This document shows, one piece after another, positions 1 through 9,281 of a stretch of DNA of 51,421 bases (position 1 is the first letter of the stretch; every line of letters begins with the position of its first letter). A model generated the notes under the pieces. The model did no database searches. It saw only the letters and a program-made list of their open reading frames with translations, and was not told where the DNA came from. The stretch spans positions 1 to 51,421 of the forward strand of contig CAMAWG010000010.1 of NCBI GenBank assembly GCA_945861855.1. The letters are read 5' to 3'. Position numbers and translations under genes: made by a program. This DNA is from Rhodoplanes serenus. Its GTDB lineage: Bacteria; Pseudomonadota; Alphaproteobacteria; Rhizobiales; Xanthobacteraceae.

Positions 1-414
1 GTTAGCAGGAACGTTGTTGGCGACGGTCCACACCAGCGGCGTGCTCGCCATCGCGCCGACGGCGTCATAATCCTTGAGCGGATTGAATCCCGACGAATGT
101 GTCTTGTACAGCGCCTGGTTGATGCCGAGCGCGTTCTCCGCCACCAGCACCGTGTAGCCGTCGGGTGGAGAGGTGGCGACCATCTGCCAGGCGATGTAGC
201 CGCCGGCGCCGCCCTTGTTCTCGATCACGATCGACTGGCCGAGCGCAGTCCCGAGCTCGTTGGAGATCAGCCGGAAGAAGGTGTCGGTCGCGCCGCCCGG
301 CGGGAACGCAATGACGAAGCGGACGGGGCGATCGGGATAGGAGCTTTGGGCCTGCGCAAAGGCAGGGAAGGCCAGCATGCAGATGACGGTGCACCACCGA
401 ATTGCGCGCATCAT
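1..414 (-). CDS. Bug/TctC-family tripartite tricarboxylate transporter substrate-binding protein (partial)
   Basis: This is the N-terminal 138 residues of a periplasmic extracytoplasmic receptor; the C-terminal part lies beyond the left edge of the window. An N-terminal signal peptide (start MMRAIRW, hydrophobic core, cleavage near AQA) is followed by the family opening SSYPDRPVRFVIAFPPGG and the ATD ligand-loop motif, then GQSIVIENKGGAGG and PPDGYTVLV. These are hallmark Bug/TctC blocks. Two Met codons are adjacent at the start, and the outer one at 414 is used here. Bug proteins normally bind carboxylates for a TctAB permease, but no permease is visible nearby. The ligand is unknown. The gene lies about 180 bases downstream of the alpha/beta hydrolase on the same strand. 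Confidence 0.92.
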   Translation of the reverse strand, partial: MMRAIRWCTVICMLAFPAFAQAQSSYPDRPVRFVIAFPPGGATDTFFRLISNELGTALGQSIVIENKGGAGGYIAWQMVATSPPDGYTVLVAENALGINQALYKTHSSGFNPLKDYDAVGAMASTPLVWTVANNVPAN

Positions 415-593
415 ATCGTTCCCCCGTGCGGGTTGATCGGTAGCGCCTATTCGACCACGCGCGAGGTGTGGCGTCGATAGGGAGCGGCCGTCCGGGATGC
501 GGCAATTTTGCTCATTCCGCCTTGATGCCCTTGGACCCGATGAGGGCGGCGGCTTGCGATCTGCCTTCGTGCCCGGAATGACGCCCCTGCAGC

Positions 594-1757
594 TTACATG
601 TTCTTCAGCAGCCAGTCGCCGATGAAGTCCACGCCGAGCTGGCGGTTATCGACCTGGCAATGCTCCGCGCCGCCTTCGGCTTCGGTGAAGATTTTCAGTG
701 TCTTGTTCTTGGAGCCGACGCGCTCGTAGAGCTTTTTGGCCTCCGCCAGCGGCACGACGCGGTCGTTCTCGCCGTGCAGGATCAGGATCGGGCACTGGAC
801 CTTCTCGGCCACGCCTTCGAGCGTGAACTTCTTCGCCCATTCCAGCGCCGTCTCGTTGTCGGGCGCGCCGGCGACCCAGCGGAACTGGAACGTGGAGGCC
901 GAGGTTGTTCGCGGGTCGGTCGGGGCATGTCCGGCGACGAAGTCGTAAATGTTCCAATGCATCGCGCCGAAGCAGACGCAAGCCGCGTAGCGCTTGTCGA
1001 AGGCGCAGATGCGGGGCGCGTGATAGCCGCCGAAGCTGTAGCCCATCACCGCGACGCGCTTGCGATCGACCTCCGGCCGCGAGGCGACGTAATCGTAGGC
1101 CGGAATGCCGGCCGCTTCGTAGTCGTGGCGGGTCGGGATGTTGCGAAGCCGCAGCGGCTCCGACTGGCCCGGCCCGTCGATCGCGAGCACGTTGATGCCG
1201 CGCTTGGCCAGATCGAGACCGGCGAAGATCACGCTCATCTCCTTCGCATTGTCCATGCCGTCGAACAGAACGACGGTCGGACGCCGGCCGAGGCCGCGGC
1301 CTTTCACGAACCAGGCGGGCAGGCTCTGGCTTTCATACGGCACCTCGACCCGCTCGATGTCCGGATGCAGCCGCGCCATCGCGCCCTGGTAGCGGCTGAG
1401 CGCTTTTCGATACATCGCGAGCTTTTCCTCGCCCGGCGGGATGAAGCGCTCGGCGCTGTAGTAGTAGTTGCCGGCGCGCATGTACTGGTTGCCGGCGGTG
1501 ATGGCGTTGCCGGCGGCGTCGGCCTCGTCGCCGATCCTGGCGACGCGGTCGGCCTCCTTCGACCATTCCTCCATCCAGACCTTGTCGAGATCGGCTTCGC
1601 CGCTTCGCGCTTTCAGCCGCTGCACGATCAGGTCGACCTCGGCCATGGCCGCCGCGCCATAGGCCACCATCCCTTTGACGATCTGGGTGGCGTTGCTCCA
1701 GCGCAAGTTCCCCGGAAACGTGACCGGCCAGTTGCCTTCGGTGGGTGTCGAAACCAT
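594..1757 (-). CDS. alpha/beta hydrolase (C-C bond hydrolase / dipeptidyl aminopeptidase-like)
   Basis: A 387-residue cytoplasmic alpha/beta hydrolase. The likely triad is Ser241 in GYSFGGYH, Asp332 in LHGENDRVV and His366 in GGAEHCQVD. A roughly 140-residue helical N-terminal lid precedes the hydrolase core. This layout resembles 2,6-dihydroxypseudooxynicotine hydrolase and FrsA-like enzymes, which cut C-C or ester bonds. The start at 1757 (MVSTPTEGNW) was chosen because the frame upstream overlaps the amidase gene and has no hydrolase-like sequence. It begins 11 bases after the amidase stop, so the two are almost certainly cotranscribed. The substrate is not known; a pairing of C-C hydrolysis and amide hydrolysis in one catabolic route is inference. 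Confidence 0.88.
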   Translation of the reverse strand: MVSTPTEGNWPVTFPGNLRWSNATQIVKGMVAYGAAAMAEVDLIVQRLKARSGEADLDKVWMEEWSKEADRVARIGDEADAAGNAITAGNQYMRAGNYYYSAERFIPPGEEKLAMYRKALSRYQGAMARLHPDIERVEVPYESQSLPAWFVKGRGLGRRPTVVLFDGMDNAKEMSVIFAGLDLAKRGINVLAIDGPGQSEPLRLRNIPTRHDYEAAGIPAYDYVASRPEVDRKRVAVMGYSFGGYHAPRICAFDKRYAACVCFGAMHWNIYDFVAGHAPTDPRTTSASTFQFRWVAGAPDNETALEWAKKFTLEGVAEKVQCPILILHGENDRVVPLAEAKKLYERVGSKNKTLKIFTEAEGGAEHCQVDNRQLGVDFIGDWLLKNM

Positions 1758-1768
1758 TGCGTCTTCCT

Positions 1769-3085
1769 TTACGTCAGTCTTTCGAAGGCCCATTGCGCGC
1801 AGGCGAACAGTTTTCTGTCGTCGTGGCGCTTGGCGATGAGCTGCGCGCCGATCGGCATCCCGGCGGGGCCCTTGAAAACCGGGATCGAGACGGCCGGAAC
1901 GTGCAGTGTGGTCCAGATCTGGTAGAGCGGCACGCCCGCGAAGGCCGGCATGCCAACCGGCGCTTCGCCGAAGGCCGCCGGCGTCAGTAGCACGTCGATG
2001 CCGCCCATGAGCGCGTCGAGCCTTCTCCGGCATTCGTCCGCGAGCCGCTTGGCCTCAATGTAGCGATCGAAGCGGCCGACGATACCATCCTGCAGTCGGC
2101 CGCCGCGCAGGGTATCGCTGATCTCGTTCCAGTGGTGCTCGATCTCGAAGGTGAAGGTTCGGGCGAACTCGAAGCTCGAAATCGTGCGGTGCGCGTCGTT
2201 GAGCAGCTCGAATTCGGCGGGCAGGGTGAACTCGGTGACGCGGGCGCCGACGCGGGCGAGTCGATGAGCGGCGTCCTCGACCAGCGTGCGGGTCACGGGC
2301 TCGAACTCATTCCAGACGTGGCTGCGGCAGAGCGCGAAATGCGGACGCGCGATGCTGGGCATCGGCTCGGGCGGAATGCCGAGCAGCACGTCGCGATAGA
2401 GCGCGATGTCGGCGACCGAGCGCGAAAGGATGCCGAGCGTGTCGAGCGAGCCCGAGGCCTCCATGACGCCGTGCATGCGGTGTTCGCCCCAGGTCGGGCG
2501 ATAGCCGAACACGCCGCAGAACGAGGCGGGCCGGATGGTCGAGCCGGTGGTCTGGGTGCCGATGGCGATGGGCACCATGAAGTCGGCGACCGCCGCGGCC
2601 GAGCCGCTCGACGAGCCGGCAGGCGTGCGGGTGAGGTCGTGCGGATTGCGGGTCGGGCCGGGATGCAAGTTGGCGAATTCGGTGGTGACCGTCTTGCCGA
2701 GCAGGACGCCGCCGGCTTTGCGGGACAGCGCGACGCAAGCCGCATCGCGCTCCGGCTGCCGGCCCTTGTGAATGGGCGTGCCCCATTCGGTGGGCATATC
2801 GAAGGTGTCGACGATGTCCTTGACCCCGAATGGGACGCCGGCGAGCGGGCCACGCTTGCCGCTGTTGTCGAAGGCGCGGGCGGCGGCAATCGCGGCCTCG
2901 GGGTCGAGATAGGCCCAGGCGTGCACCTGCGGCTCGCGCTCGGCGACGCGATCCAGGCACGCGCGCACGACTGCCTCGCAGGTGGTGCGGCCCTGGCCGA
3001 TCTCCGCGACGATCTCAGTGGCGGTCAGTTGGTTGAGCGGTTCGATGGGACGCCCCTTGCTGCGAAGGGCGCCATTGAACCACAC
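1769..3085 (-). CDS. amidase (amidase-signature family)
   Basis: A 438-residue amidase-signature enzyme hydrolysing a carboxamide to acid and ammonia. The Ser-cisSer-Lys machinery is visible: Lys89 in PFGVKDIVDT, the Gly/Ser-rich stretch PAGSSSGSAAAVA (about 156-166) and the nucleophile Ser182 in GTQTTGSTIRPAS. Its length matches the family. The start codon is GTG at 3085, since no ATG occurs in frame before residue 97. It is divergent from the RidA-like gene, with about 31 bases between starts, so promoters or leaders must overlap. It leads a two-gene unit with the alpha/beta hydrolase. Substrate specificity cannot be read from sequence. Confidence 0.9.
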   Translation of the reverse strand: MWFNGALRSKGRPIEPLNQLTATEIVAEIGQGRTTCEAVVRACLDRVAEREPQVHAWAYLDPEAAIAAARAFDNSGKRGPLAGVPFGVKDIVDTFDMPTEWGTPIHKGRQPERDAACVALSRKAGGVLLGKTVTTEFANLHPGPTRNPHDLTRTPAGSSSGSAAAVADFMVPIAIGTQTTGSTIRPASFCGVFGYRPTWGEHRMHGVMEASGSLDTLGILSRSVADIALYRDVLLGIPPEPMPSIARPHFALCRSHVWNEFEPVTRTLVEDAAHRLARVGARVTEFTLPAEFELLNDAHRTISSFEFARTFTFEIEHHWNEISDTLRGGRLQDGIVGRFDRYIEAKRLADECRRRLDALMGGIDVLLTPAAFGEAPVGMPAFAGVPLYQIWTTLHVPAVSIPVFKGPAGMPIGAQLIAKRHDDRKLFACAQWAFERLT

Positions 3086-3116
3086 TCACGCATCAGTGCC
3101 ATAGAGCGAGGACACC

Positions 3117-3512
3117 ATGCCCAAGAAGCAAATCAGCTCGGAAAAAATCAGCAAGCCGAACGGACACTTTTCCCAGGCAACCGTGATCGAGGCGCGCGGC
3201 CGGATCGTGTTCATTTCCGGCATGACCTCGCGCCGGCCGGACGGCACGATCGCCGGCATCGGCGACATCGAGGCGCAGACCCATCAGGTCTGCCAGAACG
3301 TGCAGGCGGCTGTGGAGGCCGCGGGCGGGACGATGGACGACATCTGCCGCGTCGACGTCTACGTGCGCAACATGGAGCACTTCGAGAAGATTCACAAAGT
3401 GCGGCGCGAGTATTTCAAGGCGCCCGCGCCGGCCTCGACCATGGTCGAGATCACCAAGATGACCTCGCCGGAATATCTGATCGAGATCAACGCGATCGCG
3501 GTGGTGGACTAG
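3117..3512 (+). CDS. RidA/YjgF/UK114-family protein lacking the usual catalytic arginine
   Basis: A 131-residue RidA-family protein. The conserved core includes the central GDIEAQTHQVCQNVQAAVE helix region and the C-terminal VEITKM...IEINAIAVV strand. Classical RidA enzymes deaminate reactive enamines and imines using an Arg in the segment PARSCVEV. Here the aligned segment is PASTMVEI, with Ser107 in place of the Arg. It therefore probably belongs to one of the Rid subgroups without canonical imine deaminase activity. It is divergent from the amidase and converges with the NMT1-like gene so tightly that the two stop codons share the palindrome CTAG at 3509-3512. Confidence 0.9.
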   Translation: MPKKQISSEKISKPNGHFSQATVIEARGRIVFISGMTSRRPDGTIAGIGDIEAQTHQVCQNVQAAVEAAGGTMDDICRVDVYVRNMEHFEKIHKVRREYFKAPAPASTMVEITKMTSPEYLIEINAIAVVD

Positions 3513-4381
3513 CGCGCGGCGAGGCCCTCGAAGCTCCTGTCCTTGAGAAAGTCGTCGAGCTTCCAGCGCTTGACCTGATCCATCACCTCGTCGAACTCCG
3601 AATGCGGGATGGTTTTGTAGACGAAACGCTCGCCGCGGCCGAACTTCGAGAAATCCCACGGGTGATAGGTCTCGAACTCGGCCGGCACTGCGAGCCTCCA
3701 CAGCGGCAGGTATTTGGCGAGATCGGCGTCCATCGCCTTCTCGGCGCGGTCGAGCGCGCGCAGGTAGGCCTTGGTGTTCTCCGGCTCGAAGCCCTCCGGC
3801 ACCCACCACAGCGTATGGAACGTGTCCTCGATGATCTTGCGAAGCCCGAGCTGTTCGGCCATCGCGATCTGCGGCGGCAGGAGCGATGCCGCTTCGACCT
3901 CGCCGTCGAGCAGCGCCTTCAGCCGCGCGCCGAAGCCGCCGGTGTTCACGGTCTTGATGTTTTCGAGCGGCAGGTATTTTTCCAGCCGGTAAGGCACGTT
4001 GAAATGGCTGCCGGCGCGCATTCCGACCGAGATCGGGATGTCCTTCAAGTCCCTCGGCTCGCGGATTTTGGAATCCGGGCGAACGAAAATCGCCCAGGGT
4101 GAATCGCCGTAGGCCTCGGCGACGAACTTGCCCATGCCGGCGGAGGCGTTGCAGATCGAACCCCAGACGCAGGCGCCCTGGATCACCTCCGCCTTGTCCT
4201 TGGTGTAGGGCTGATCCTGCGGCCGCTCCAGATAGTTCAGGCCCTTCCAGCTCGACTGCGTGCCGCGGAACGTTTTCCAGTCGAAGGTCACGTCGAGGCC
4301 TTCGGTGGCGAAGAATCCCTCCTGATGCGCAACGAAATCGTTGAGCCCCATGCCTTTGGGGGCGACGGTGACCTTTTTCAT
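3509..4381 (-). CDS. NMT1/THI5-like ABC-type substrate-binding protein without a signal peptide
   Basis: A 290-residue type-2 periplasmic-binding-fold protein of the NMT1/SsuA-like group. Supporting segments are the GFFATEGLDV opening, SVGMRAGSHFNVP in the hinge region and LLDGEVEAASLLPPQ. It starts MKKVTVAPKGMGLND and has no signal peptide, so it is predicted cytoplasmic unless the start is wrong; no upstream in-frame signal is apparent. Some leaderless relatives are enzymes such as Pht5-like decarboxylases or HMP-precursor proteins rather than transport receptors. No ABC permease or ATPase is adjacent. It is convergent with the RidA-like gene and divergent from the acyl-CoA dehydrogenase across a 120-base AT-richer gap that probably holds both promoters. 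Confidence 0.78.
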   Translation of the reverse strand: MKKVTVAPKGMGLNDFVAHQEGFFATEGLDVTFDWKTFRGTQSSWKGLNYLERPQDQPYTKDKAEVIQGACVWGSICNASAGMGKFVAEAYGDSPWAIFVRPDSKIREPRDLKDIPISVGMRAGSHFNVPYRLEKYLPLENIKTVNTGGFGARLKALLDGEVEAASLLPPQIAMAEQLGLRKIIEDTFHTLWWVPEGFEPENTKAYLRALDRAEKAMDADLAKYLPLWRLAVPAEFETYHPWDFSKFGRGERFVYKTIPHSEFDEVMDQVKRWKLDDFLKDRSFEGLAAR

Positions 4382-4501
4382 GCCGTTTCCTCCGGATGCC
4401 GCGTGCTGGACAGCGGTTCGTTGTTATGATGCCTAATATTTTAGCACGATTGGCGTCGCCGACCTACAGTTGACGAGTCGATCGGACGGGCGGGAACCCC
4501 A

Positions 4502-5668
4502 ATGGATTTCTCATTGTCGGCCGAGCAGGAGGCGATCCGCGATGCGGTCGGCAAGGTCTGCGCGCGGTTTCCTGACGACTACTGGCTCGCCAAGGATCGC
4601 GACGGCGGGTTTCCGGACGACTTTCACCGCGCTTTTGCGGAGGCGGGGTGGCTCGGCGTCTGCGTGCCGCAGCAATACGGCGGCGCGGGGCTCGGCGTCA
4701 CCGAAGCCGCGCTGCTGATGCAGACCGTGGCCGAGTCTGGCGCGGGGCTGTCGGGCGCCTCGGCTTTGCACATGAACATCTTTGGACTGAACCCGGTCGT
4801 GGTGTTTGGCAGCGACGAACAGAAGAAAAGAATGCTGCCACCGCTGGTCGCGGGGAAGGACAAGGCCTGCTTCGCGGTCACCGAGCCGAACGTCGGGCTC
4901 GACACGCTCAAGCTGAAGACCAAGGCCGTGCGCGAGGGGGACCGCTATCTGCTGTCTGGCCAAAAAATCTGGATTTCGACCGCACAGGTGGCGAACAAGA
5001 TGCTCATCCTTGCCCGCACCACGCCGCTCGAACAGGTCGGGCGCCGCACCGAGGGGCTGAGCCTGTTCTACACCGACCTCGACCGCCGCTACGTCGATAT
5101 CCGCGAAATCCCGAAAATGGGTCGCAGCGCGGTCGACTCCAACGAGCTGTTCATCGACGCGCTGCCGGTGCCGGTCGCCGACCGCATCGGCGAGGAGGGC
5201 AGGGGCTTCGAATACATCCTGCACGGCATGAACCCCGAGCGCATCCTGATCGGTGCCGAGGGGATCGGGCTCGGCCGTGCGGCGCTGCGCAAGGCCGCCC
5301 TATACGCCAAGGAGCGCATCGTGTTCGACCGGCCGATCGGCGAGAACCAGGCGATCCAGCATCCGCTCGCCGCCTGCTGGATGGCGCTCGAAGCCGCCAA
5401 TCTGATGGCGTTCAAGGCGGCCTCGCTCTACGACGCCGGAGCGCCCTGCGGCGTCGAGGCCAACGCGGCGAAGTATCTCGCCGGCGAAGCCTGCTTCAAG
5501 GCCTGCGAGACCGCGCTAATGACCCACGGCGGCATGGGCTACGCCAAGGAATTCCACGTCGAGCGTTATCTTCGCGAGTCGCTGATCGTGCGGATCGCGC
5601 CGATCACGCCGCATCTCATTCTGAGCTTCATCGCCGAGAAGGCGCTGGGCCTGCCGAAGTCCTATTAG
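4502..5668 (+). CDS. acyl-CoA dehydrogenase
   Basis: A 388-residue flavoprotein that introduces a C2-C3 double bond into an acyl-CoA, passing electrons to ETF. It shows the standard order of N-terminal helical domain, beta domain (CFAVTEPNVG, near 123-132, then SGQKIWIST) and C-terminal helical domain. RIVFDRPIGENQAIQ is the conserved FAD-contact region. The catalytic base is probably Glu350 in GGMGYAKEFHVER, the position used by short- and medium-chain enzymes. The usual EPNAG is EPNVG here. The start is the ATG at 4502, which opens with the usual MDFSLSAEQ. It stands alone, divergent from the NMT1-like gene; the acyl substrate is unknown. Confidence 0.93.
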   Translation: MDFSLSAEQEAIRDAVGKVCARFPDDYWLAKDRDGGFPDDFHRAFAEAGWLGVCVPQQYGGAGLGVTEAALLMQTVAESGAGLSGASALHMNIFGLNPVVVFGSDEQKKRMLPPLVAGKDKACFAVTEPNVGLDTLKLKTKAVREGDRYLLSGQKIWISTAQVANKMLILARTTPLEQVGRRTEGLSLFYTDLDRRYVDIREIPKMGRSAVDSNELFIDALPVPVADRIGEEGRGFEYILHGMNPERILIGAEGIGLGRAALRKAALYAKERIVFDRPIGENQAIQHPLAACWMALEAANLMAFKAASLYDAGAPCGVEANAAKYLAGEACFKACETALMTHGGMGYAKEFHVERYLRESLIVRIAPITPHLILSFIAEKALGLPKSY

Positions 5669-5742
5669 GGCGTGGATTCATTGCGTGCAGCCACAGCCTG
5701 ATGGATGCACGTTGGATGAAGGTTGAATAGTTGGCCGCGAGT

Positions 5743-6111
5743 TCAGTTAAAGCGCGCCTGGGCGGTCTTGCCGTTGGGGTGTGTGATTTGCACCACGCCC
5801 TTCGGCGCGGCTGGCAGGTCGCCACTGGCCTTGCCTGACAGGCGCGATTCTCCAGCGGGTTCAAGAACGATACGCTGGCTCTTGCTGCCGATAACCAGAA
5901 TCGCCAGACCCTTATAGCCTGCCGAGGGCACTGCCTTGTTGTCGTGATTGGTCAGGTAGACGTCGACCACGCCGGCCTTGGTCACCATCTCGACATGCAA
6001 TTCGCCCGCGTCGACCACCCGGCCGCCATGCTGACCGGGGGCTTCGTGCGTGGAGCCCGTATGCGTCAGAAAAATCATCATCAACAGCGCGCCCAGAATC
6101 CTCGATATCAT
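5743..6111 (-). CDS. small exported protein of the heavy-metal efflux operon
   Basis: A 122-residue protein with an N-terminal signal peptide (MISRILGALLMMIFLTHTGS) followed by a His-containing stretch THEAPGQHGGRVVDAG and a single beta-rich domain. The GGRVVDAGELHVEMV pattern is often seen in small proteins encoded beside CzcA/CusA pumps, but I know no established function. It is the last gene of the minus-strand RND operon, starting 20 bases after the pump gene stop with a GGAG ribosome-binding site. A periplasmic metal-binding or chaperone role is inferred from the context and the His residues only. Confidence 0.8.
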   Translation of the reverse strand: MISRILGALLMMIFLTHTGSTHEAPGQHGGRVVDAGELHVEMVTKAGVVDVYLTNHDNKAVPSAGYKGLAILVIGSKSQRIVLEPAGESRLSGKASGDLPAAPKGVVQITHPNGKTAQARFN

Positions 6112-6131
6112 GTTTGTCTCCTTGCGATGGA

Positions 6132-9100
6132 TCAGTACGACGGAGCGGAGGAAACGGTCGCCCCCGCTGAAGCATTTTCGGTTTGAGCGGCGGAGCGCAG
6201 GCGCTCAACGGCTGCGCGGCCGAATCTAAGCACCAGTATGGGAGTGAGGAACGCGTCAAGCGCAGTTGCGCCGATCAGTCCGCCGAAAATCGTCACCGCG
6301 ACCGGATGCAGGATTTCCTTGCCGGGCGTGGCCGCGTCGATCATCAGCGGGACCAGCGCGACCCCGGCGGACAGCGCCGTCATCAGGACCGGAGTAAGCC
6401 GCTCCAGACTGGCGCGCATGACGAGTTCGCGGCCCCAGGGCATTCCCTCGTGCAGCGTCAGATTGATTGTGTGGCTGATCTTGAGGATGCCGTTGCGGGC
6501 GGCGATCCCGGTGAGTGTGATGAAGCCAACCATGCTGGCGACCGATAGCGGCTGGTCAGCGAGCCACAGCGCTGCCACCGCCCCGATCAGCGCCAGCGGC
6601 AAGCTGCCCATGATGATGAGCGCCAGCACCGCGGATCGGTAGCGGCTGTAGAGGATGGAAAAGATCAACGACAGCGACACGATTGAAAGGATGCCGATGG
6701 TACGGCTCGCCTGCTCCTGCGCCTTGAACGTGCCTTCGAGGCTGGTGAAGGAACCCTCCGGTAGCTTGAGGGCACCAAGCTCTTTGCGGATGGCTTCGAC
6801 GATCGCCCCGGAATCGGCGTTGCCCACGACGTTGCCCGACACGACGATGCGGCGGCGTCCATTCTCGCGCAAAATCTGGTTGGGGCCGTCGGTTTCCTTG
6901 ATGTCGGCGATCTGTCGCGCCGGCACCCATCCCGCCGGAGTCTCGATCAACAGGTCCCCCAGCCGCTGTGTGGTGCGAAGCTGGTCCGGCAGCCGCATCA
7001 CGACGTCGAAGCTGCGATAGCCGTCCACGACACGCGACACGACGCGCCCGCTGGACAGCCGGCTCAGCCGGTCGATGACGGCCGCGGGCTGCACGCCGTA
7101 AAGTGCGGCGCGTCCATAATCGACGCGGATTTCGAGCTGCGGGATGCGGACCTGCTTTTCTACCTGTACGTCGGCAAAGCCGGCAATGCGCACGAGTTTG
7201 GTGCGCAATTCTTCGGCGGCACTGCGCAGCGCATCGAGGTCCTCGCCGAAAATCTTCACCGCCACGTCGGCGCGCACCCCGGACAGCATGTGGTCGAGCC
7301 GATGCGAGATTGGCTGCCCGACGTTGATCGACAGCGGCAGCACTGCGAGCCGGGAGCGGATGTCGGCGACGATTTCGGTTTTGGAGCGACCTGCGGGCTT
7401 GAGATCGATTTCGAGATCGGTTGAATGAACGCCTTCCGCATGCTCGTCGAGTTCGGCGCGGCCGGTGCGCCGGCCGACCGATTTAACCTCTGGCACTTCC
7501 AGCGCCAACCGCTCGGCGATCCGGCCCACGCGGTTGGATTCGGCCAGCGATACGCCGGGATTAAACATCAGATTGATGGTGAAGGTGCCCTCGTTGAACT
7601 GGGGCAGGAACGCTCGCGGCAAGAAAAACGCGCCGACCGTGGCGCCCGCGACCGCAAGCGCAGTCAGCAGGACCACGGCGCGGCCGCGCTCCAGCGCGCG
7701 TTCGAGGGTCCAGCGATAGACACGCTTGAGCCCGCGCACCAGCGGGCTTTCTCGTTCATCGAGGCGCTTGAGTCCCGGCAGCATGTAGTAAGCCATGACC
7801 GGAGTCAGCGTGATCGAGACGACGAGGCTCGCCAGGATCGCGACGATGTAGGCTTGGCCGAGCGGCGTAAACAGGCGTCCCTCGATGCCGGTCAGCGCGA
7901 ACAATGGCACGAACACCAGCACGATGATCACGCTGGCGTAGAGGATGCCGGAGCGGACTTCTTGCGAAGCGGCCACCACGACATCGAACACTGAACGCGG
8001 ATTGCCGGCCGCGCGGTTTTCCCGCAAGCGCCGGTAGATGTTCTCGACGTCCACAACCGCGTCGTCGACCAGAGCGCCAATGGCGATGGCGATGCCGCCG
8101 AGTGTCATGGTGTTGATGGTGAGACCGGCAAAATAGAACACCACCGCCGTCGCCAGAATCGAAACGGGTATTGCGGTCAGCGAGATCGCGGTCGTGCGCC
8201 AGTTCAGCAGGAACGCGAACAGCACCACGGCCACGACTATCGCGGCCTCGACGATCACGCTCTGGACATTACGGATCGATGTCTCGATGAAGTTGGCCTG
8301 GCGGAAGATGACTTGATCGGCCTTGATGCCGTGCGGCAGGTGAGCATTGAGCCCAGCAACGGCTTCCTCAAGCTGTTTGGTCAGCGCGATGGTGTCGACA
8401 TTGGGCTGCTTCTCGATCGATACGACCACCGCGGCCTTGGCCATGTAGCCGCTATCGCCGCGCTTGACCTTGGGCGCGTAGTCGACGTTTGCCACCTGCC
8501 GCAGATAGACCGGCCTGCCTTCGACCTTGGCGACCACGATATTGCGCAGGTCGTCGAGACTCGTGGTGCGACCGATGTTGCGGATCAGGTATTCGCGCGA
8601 ATGCAGGTCCGTAAACCCGCCTCCGGTGTTGGTGCCGAACTGCGCCAGCGCCCGATCCAACTCGTCGTAGCCGATGCCGAGCGCGCGGAGCGCGGGTGGC
8701 TGTGGCGCGACGCGGTACTGCCTTACCTCACCGCCCATCGGAATCACCTGAGCAACGCCAGCAATGCTCAGGAGCCGCGGCCGGATCGTGAAGTCCGCAG
8801 CCTCACGCAACTGCATTGGCGTCGCGTGGTCGCTGGTCAATGCGATCATCAGCACCTGTCCCATGATCGAACTGATCGGGCCCATGTGCGGAGAGATGTT
8901 CGCGGGCAATTGATTGCGGACGAGGCCCAGGCGCTCTGAGATCAATTGACGGTTTCGGTAGATATCGGTGCCCCAATCGAACTCGACATAGACGATCGAA
9001 AGGCCAACGCCTGACACCGAGCGCACGCGCGATACGCCCGGCACGCCGTTCATCTGCGTTTCGATCGGGAAGCTGACCGATAGCTCAACCTCGGGCGGCG

Positions 9101-9269
9101 CCAGCCCCTCGGCTTCCGTCATGATCGTTACGGTCGGCCGGTTGAGGTCCGGCAACACATCGACCGGCAACCGGAGCACGCTGAATATGCCGAACACGAT
9201 GAGTACAATGCTCAGCGCCAGCACCAGCACCCGGTTTCGAAGCGATTGCGTGACGAGAAATGTGAACAT
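6132..9269 (-). CDS. CzcA-family heavy-metal efflux RND permease
   Basis: A 1045-residue inner-membrane proton antiporter of the HME-RND class, exporting metal cations. It has the RND layout of TM1 near residues 14-33, a large periplasmic loop, TM2-6 from about 335, a second periplasmic loop from about 560 and a C-terminal TM bundle. The TM4 motif reads [13 protein letters not shown] (398-410), with the acidic pair needed for proton relay. The motif differs from the classical CzcA form with DGA and from the CusA form, so the metal cannot be named safely. It sits between the adaptor gene (12-base gap upstream) and the small exported protein. No outer-membrane factor gene lies in the window. 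Confidence 0.95.
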   Translation of the reverse strand: MFTFLVTQSLRNRVLVLALSIVLIVFGIFSVLRLPVDVLPDLNRPTVTIMTEAEGLAPPEVELSVSFPIETQMNGVPGVSRVRSVSGVGLSIVYVEFDWGTDIYRNRQLISERLGLVRNQLPANISPHMGPISSIMGQVLMIALTSDHATPMQLREAADFTIRPRLLSIAGVAQVIPMGGEVRQYRVAPQPPALRALGIGYDELDRALAQFGTNTGGGFTDLHSREYLIRNIGRTTSLDDLRNIVVAKVEGRPVYLRQVANVDYAPKVKRGDSGYMAKAAVVVSIEKQPNVDTIALTKQLEEAVAGLNAHLPHGIKADQVIFRQANFIETSIRNVQSVIVEAAIVVAVVLFAFLLNWRTTAISLTAIPVSILATAVVFYFAGLTINTMTLGGIAIAIGALVDDAVVDVENIYRRLRENRAAGNPRSVFDVVVAASQEVRSGILYASVIIVLVFVPLFALTGIEGRLFTPLGQAYIVAILASLVVSITLTPVMAYYMLPGLKRLDERESPLVRGLKRVYRWTLERALERGRAVVLLTALAVAGATVGAFFLPRAFLPQFNEGTFTINLMFNPGVSLAESNRVGRIAERLALEVPEVKSVGRRTGRAELDEHAEGVHSTDLEIDLKPAGRSKTEIVADIRSRLAVLPLSINVGQPISHRLDHMLSGVRADVAVKIFGEDLDALRSAAEELRTKLVRIAGFADVQVEKQVRIPQLEIRVDYGRAALYGVQPAAVIDRLSRLSSGRVVSRVVDGYRSFDVVMRLPDQLRTTQRLGDLLIETPAGWVPARQIADIKETDGPNQILRENGRRRIVVSGNVVGNADSGAIVEAIRKELGALKLPEGSFTSLEGTFKAQEQASRTIGILSIVSLSLIFSILYSRYRSAVLALIIMGSLPLALIGAVAALWLADQPLSVASMVGFITLTGIAARNGILKISHTINLTLHEGMPWGRELVMRASLERLTPVLMTALSAGVALVPLMIDAATPGKEILHPVAVTIFGGLIGATALDAFLTPILVLRFGRAAVERLRSAAQTENASAGATVSSAPSY

Positions 9270-9281
9270 GGATGCTTTCTC

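Noticed and set aside
2132-4102. A roughly 650-codon plus-strand open frame across the amidase, RidA and NMT1-like region
   Set aside because: It covers recognised genes in the wrong frame; no motif or ribosome-binding site supports it.
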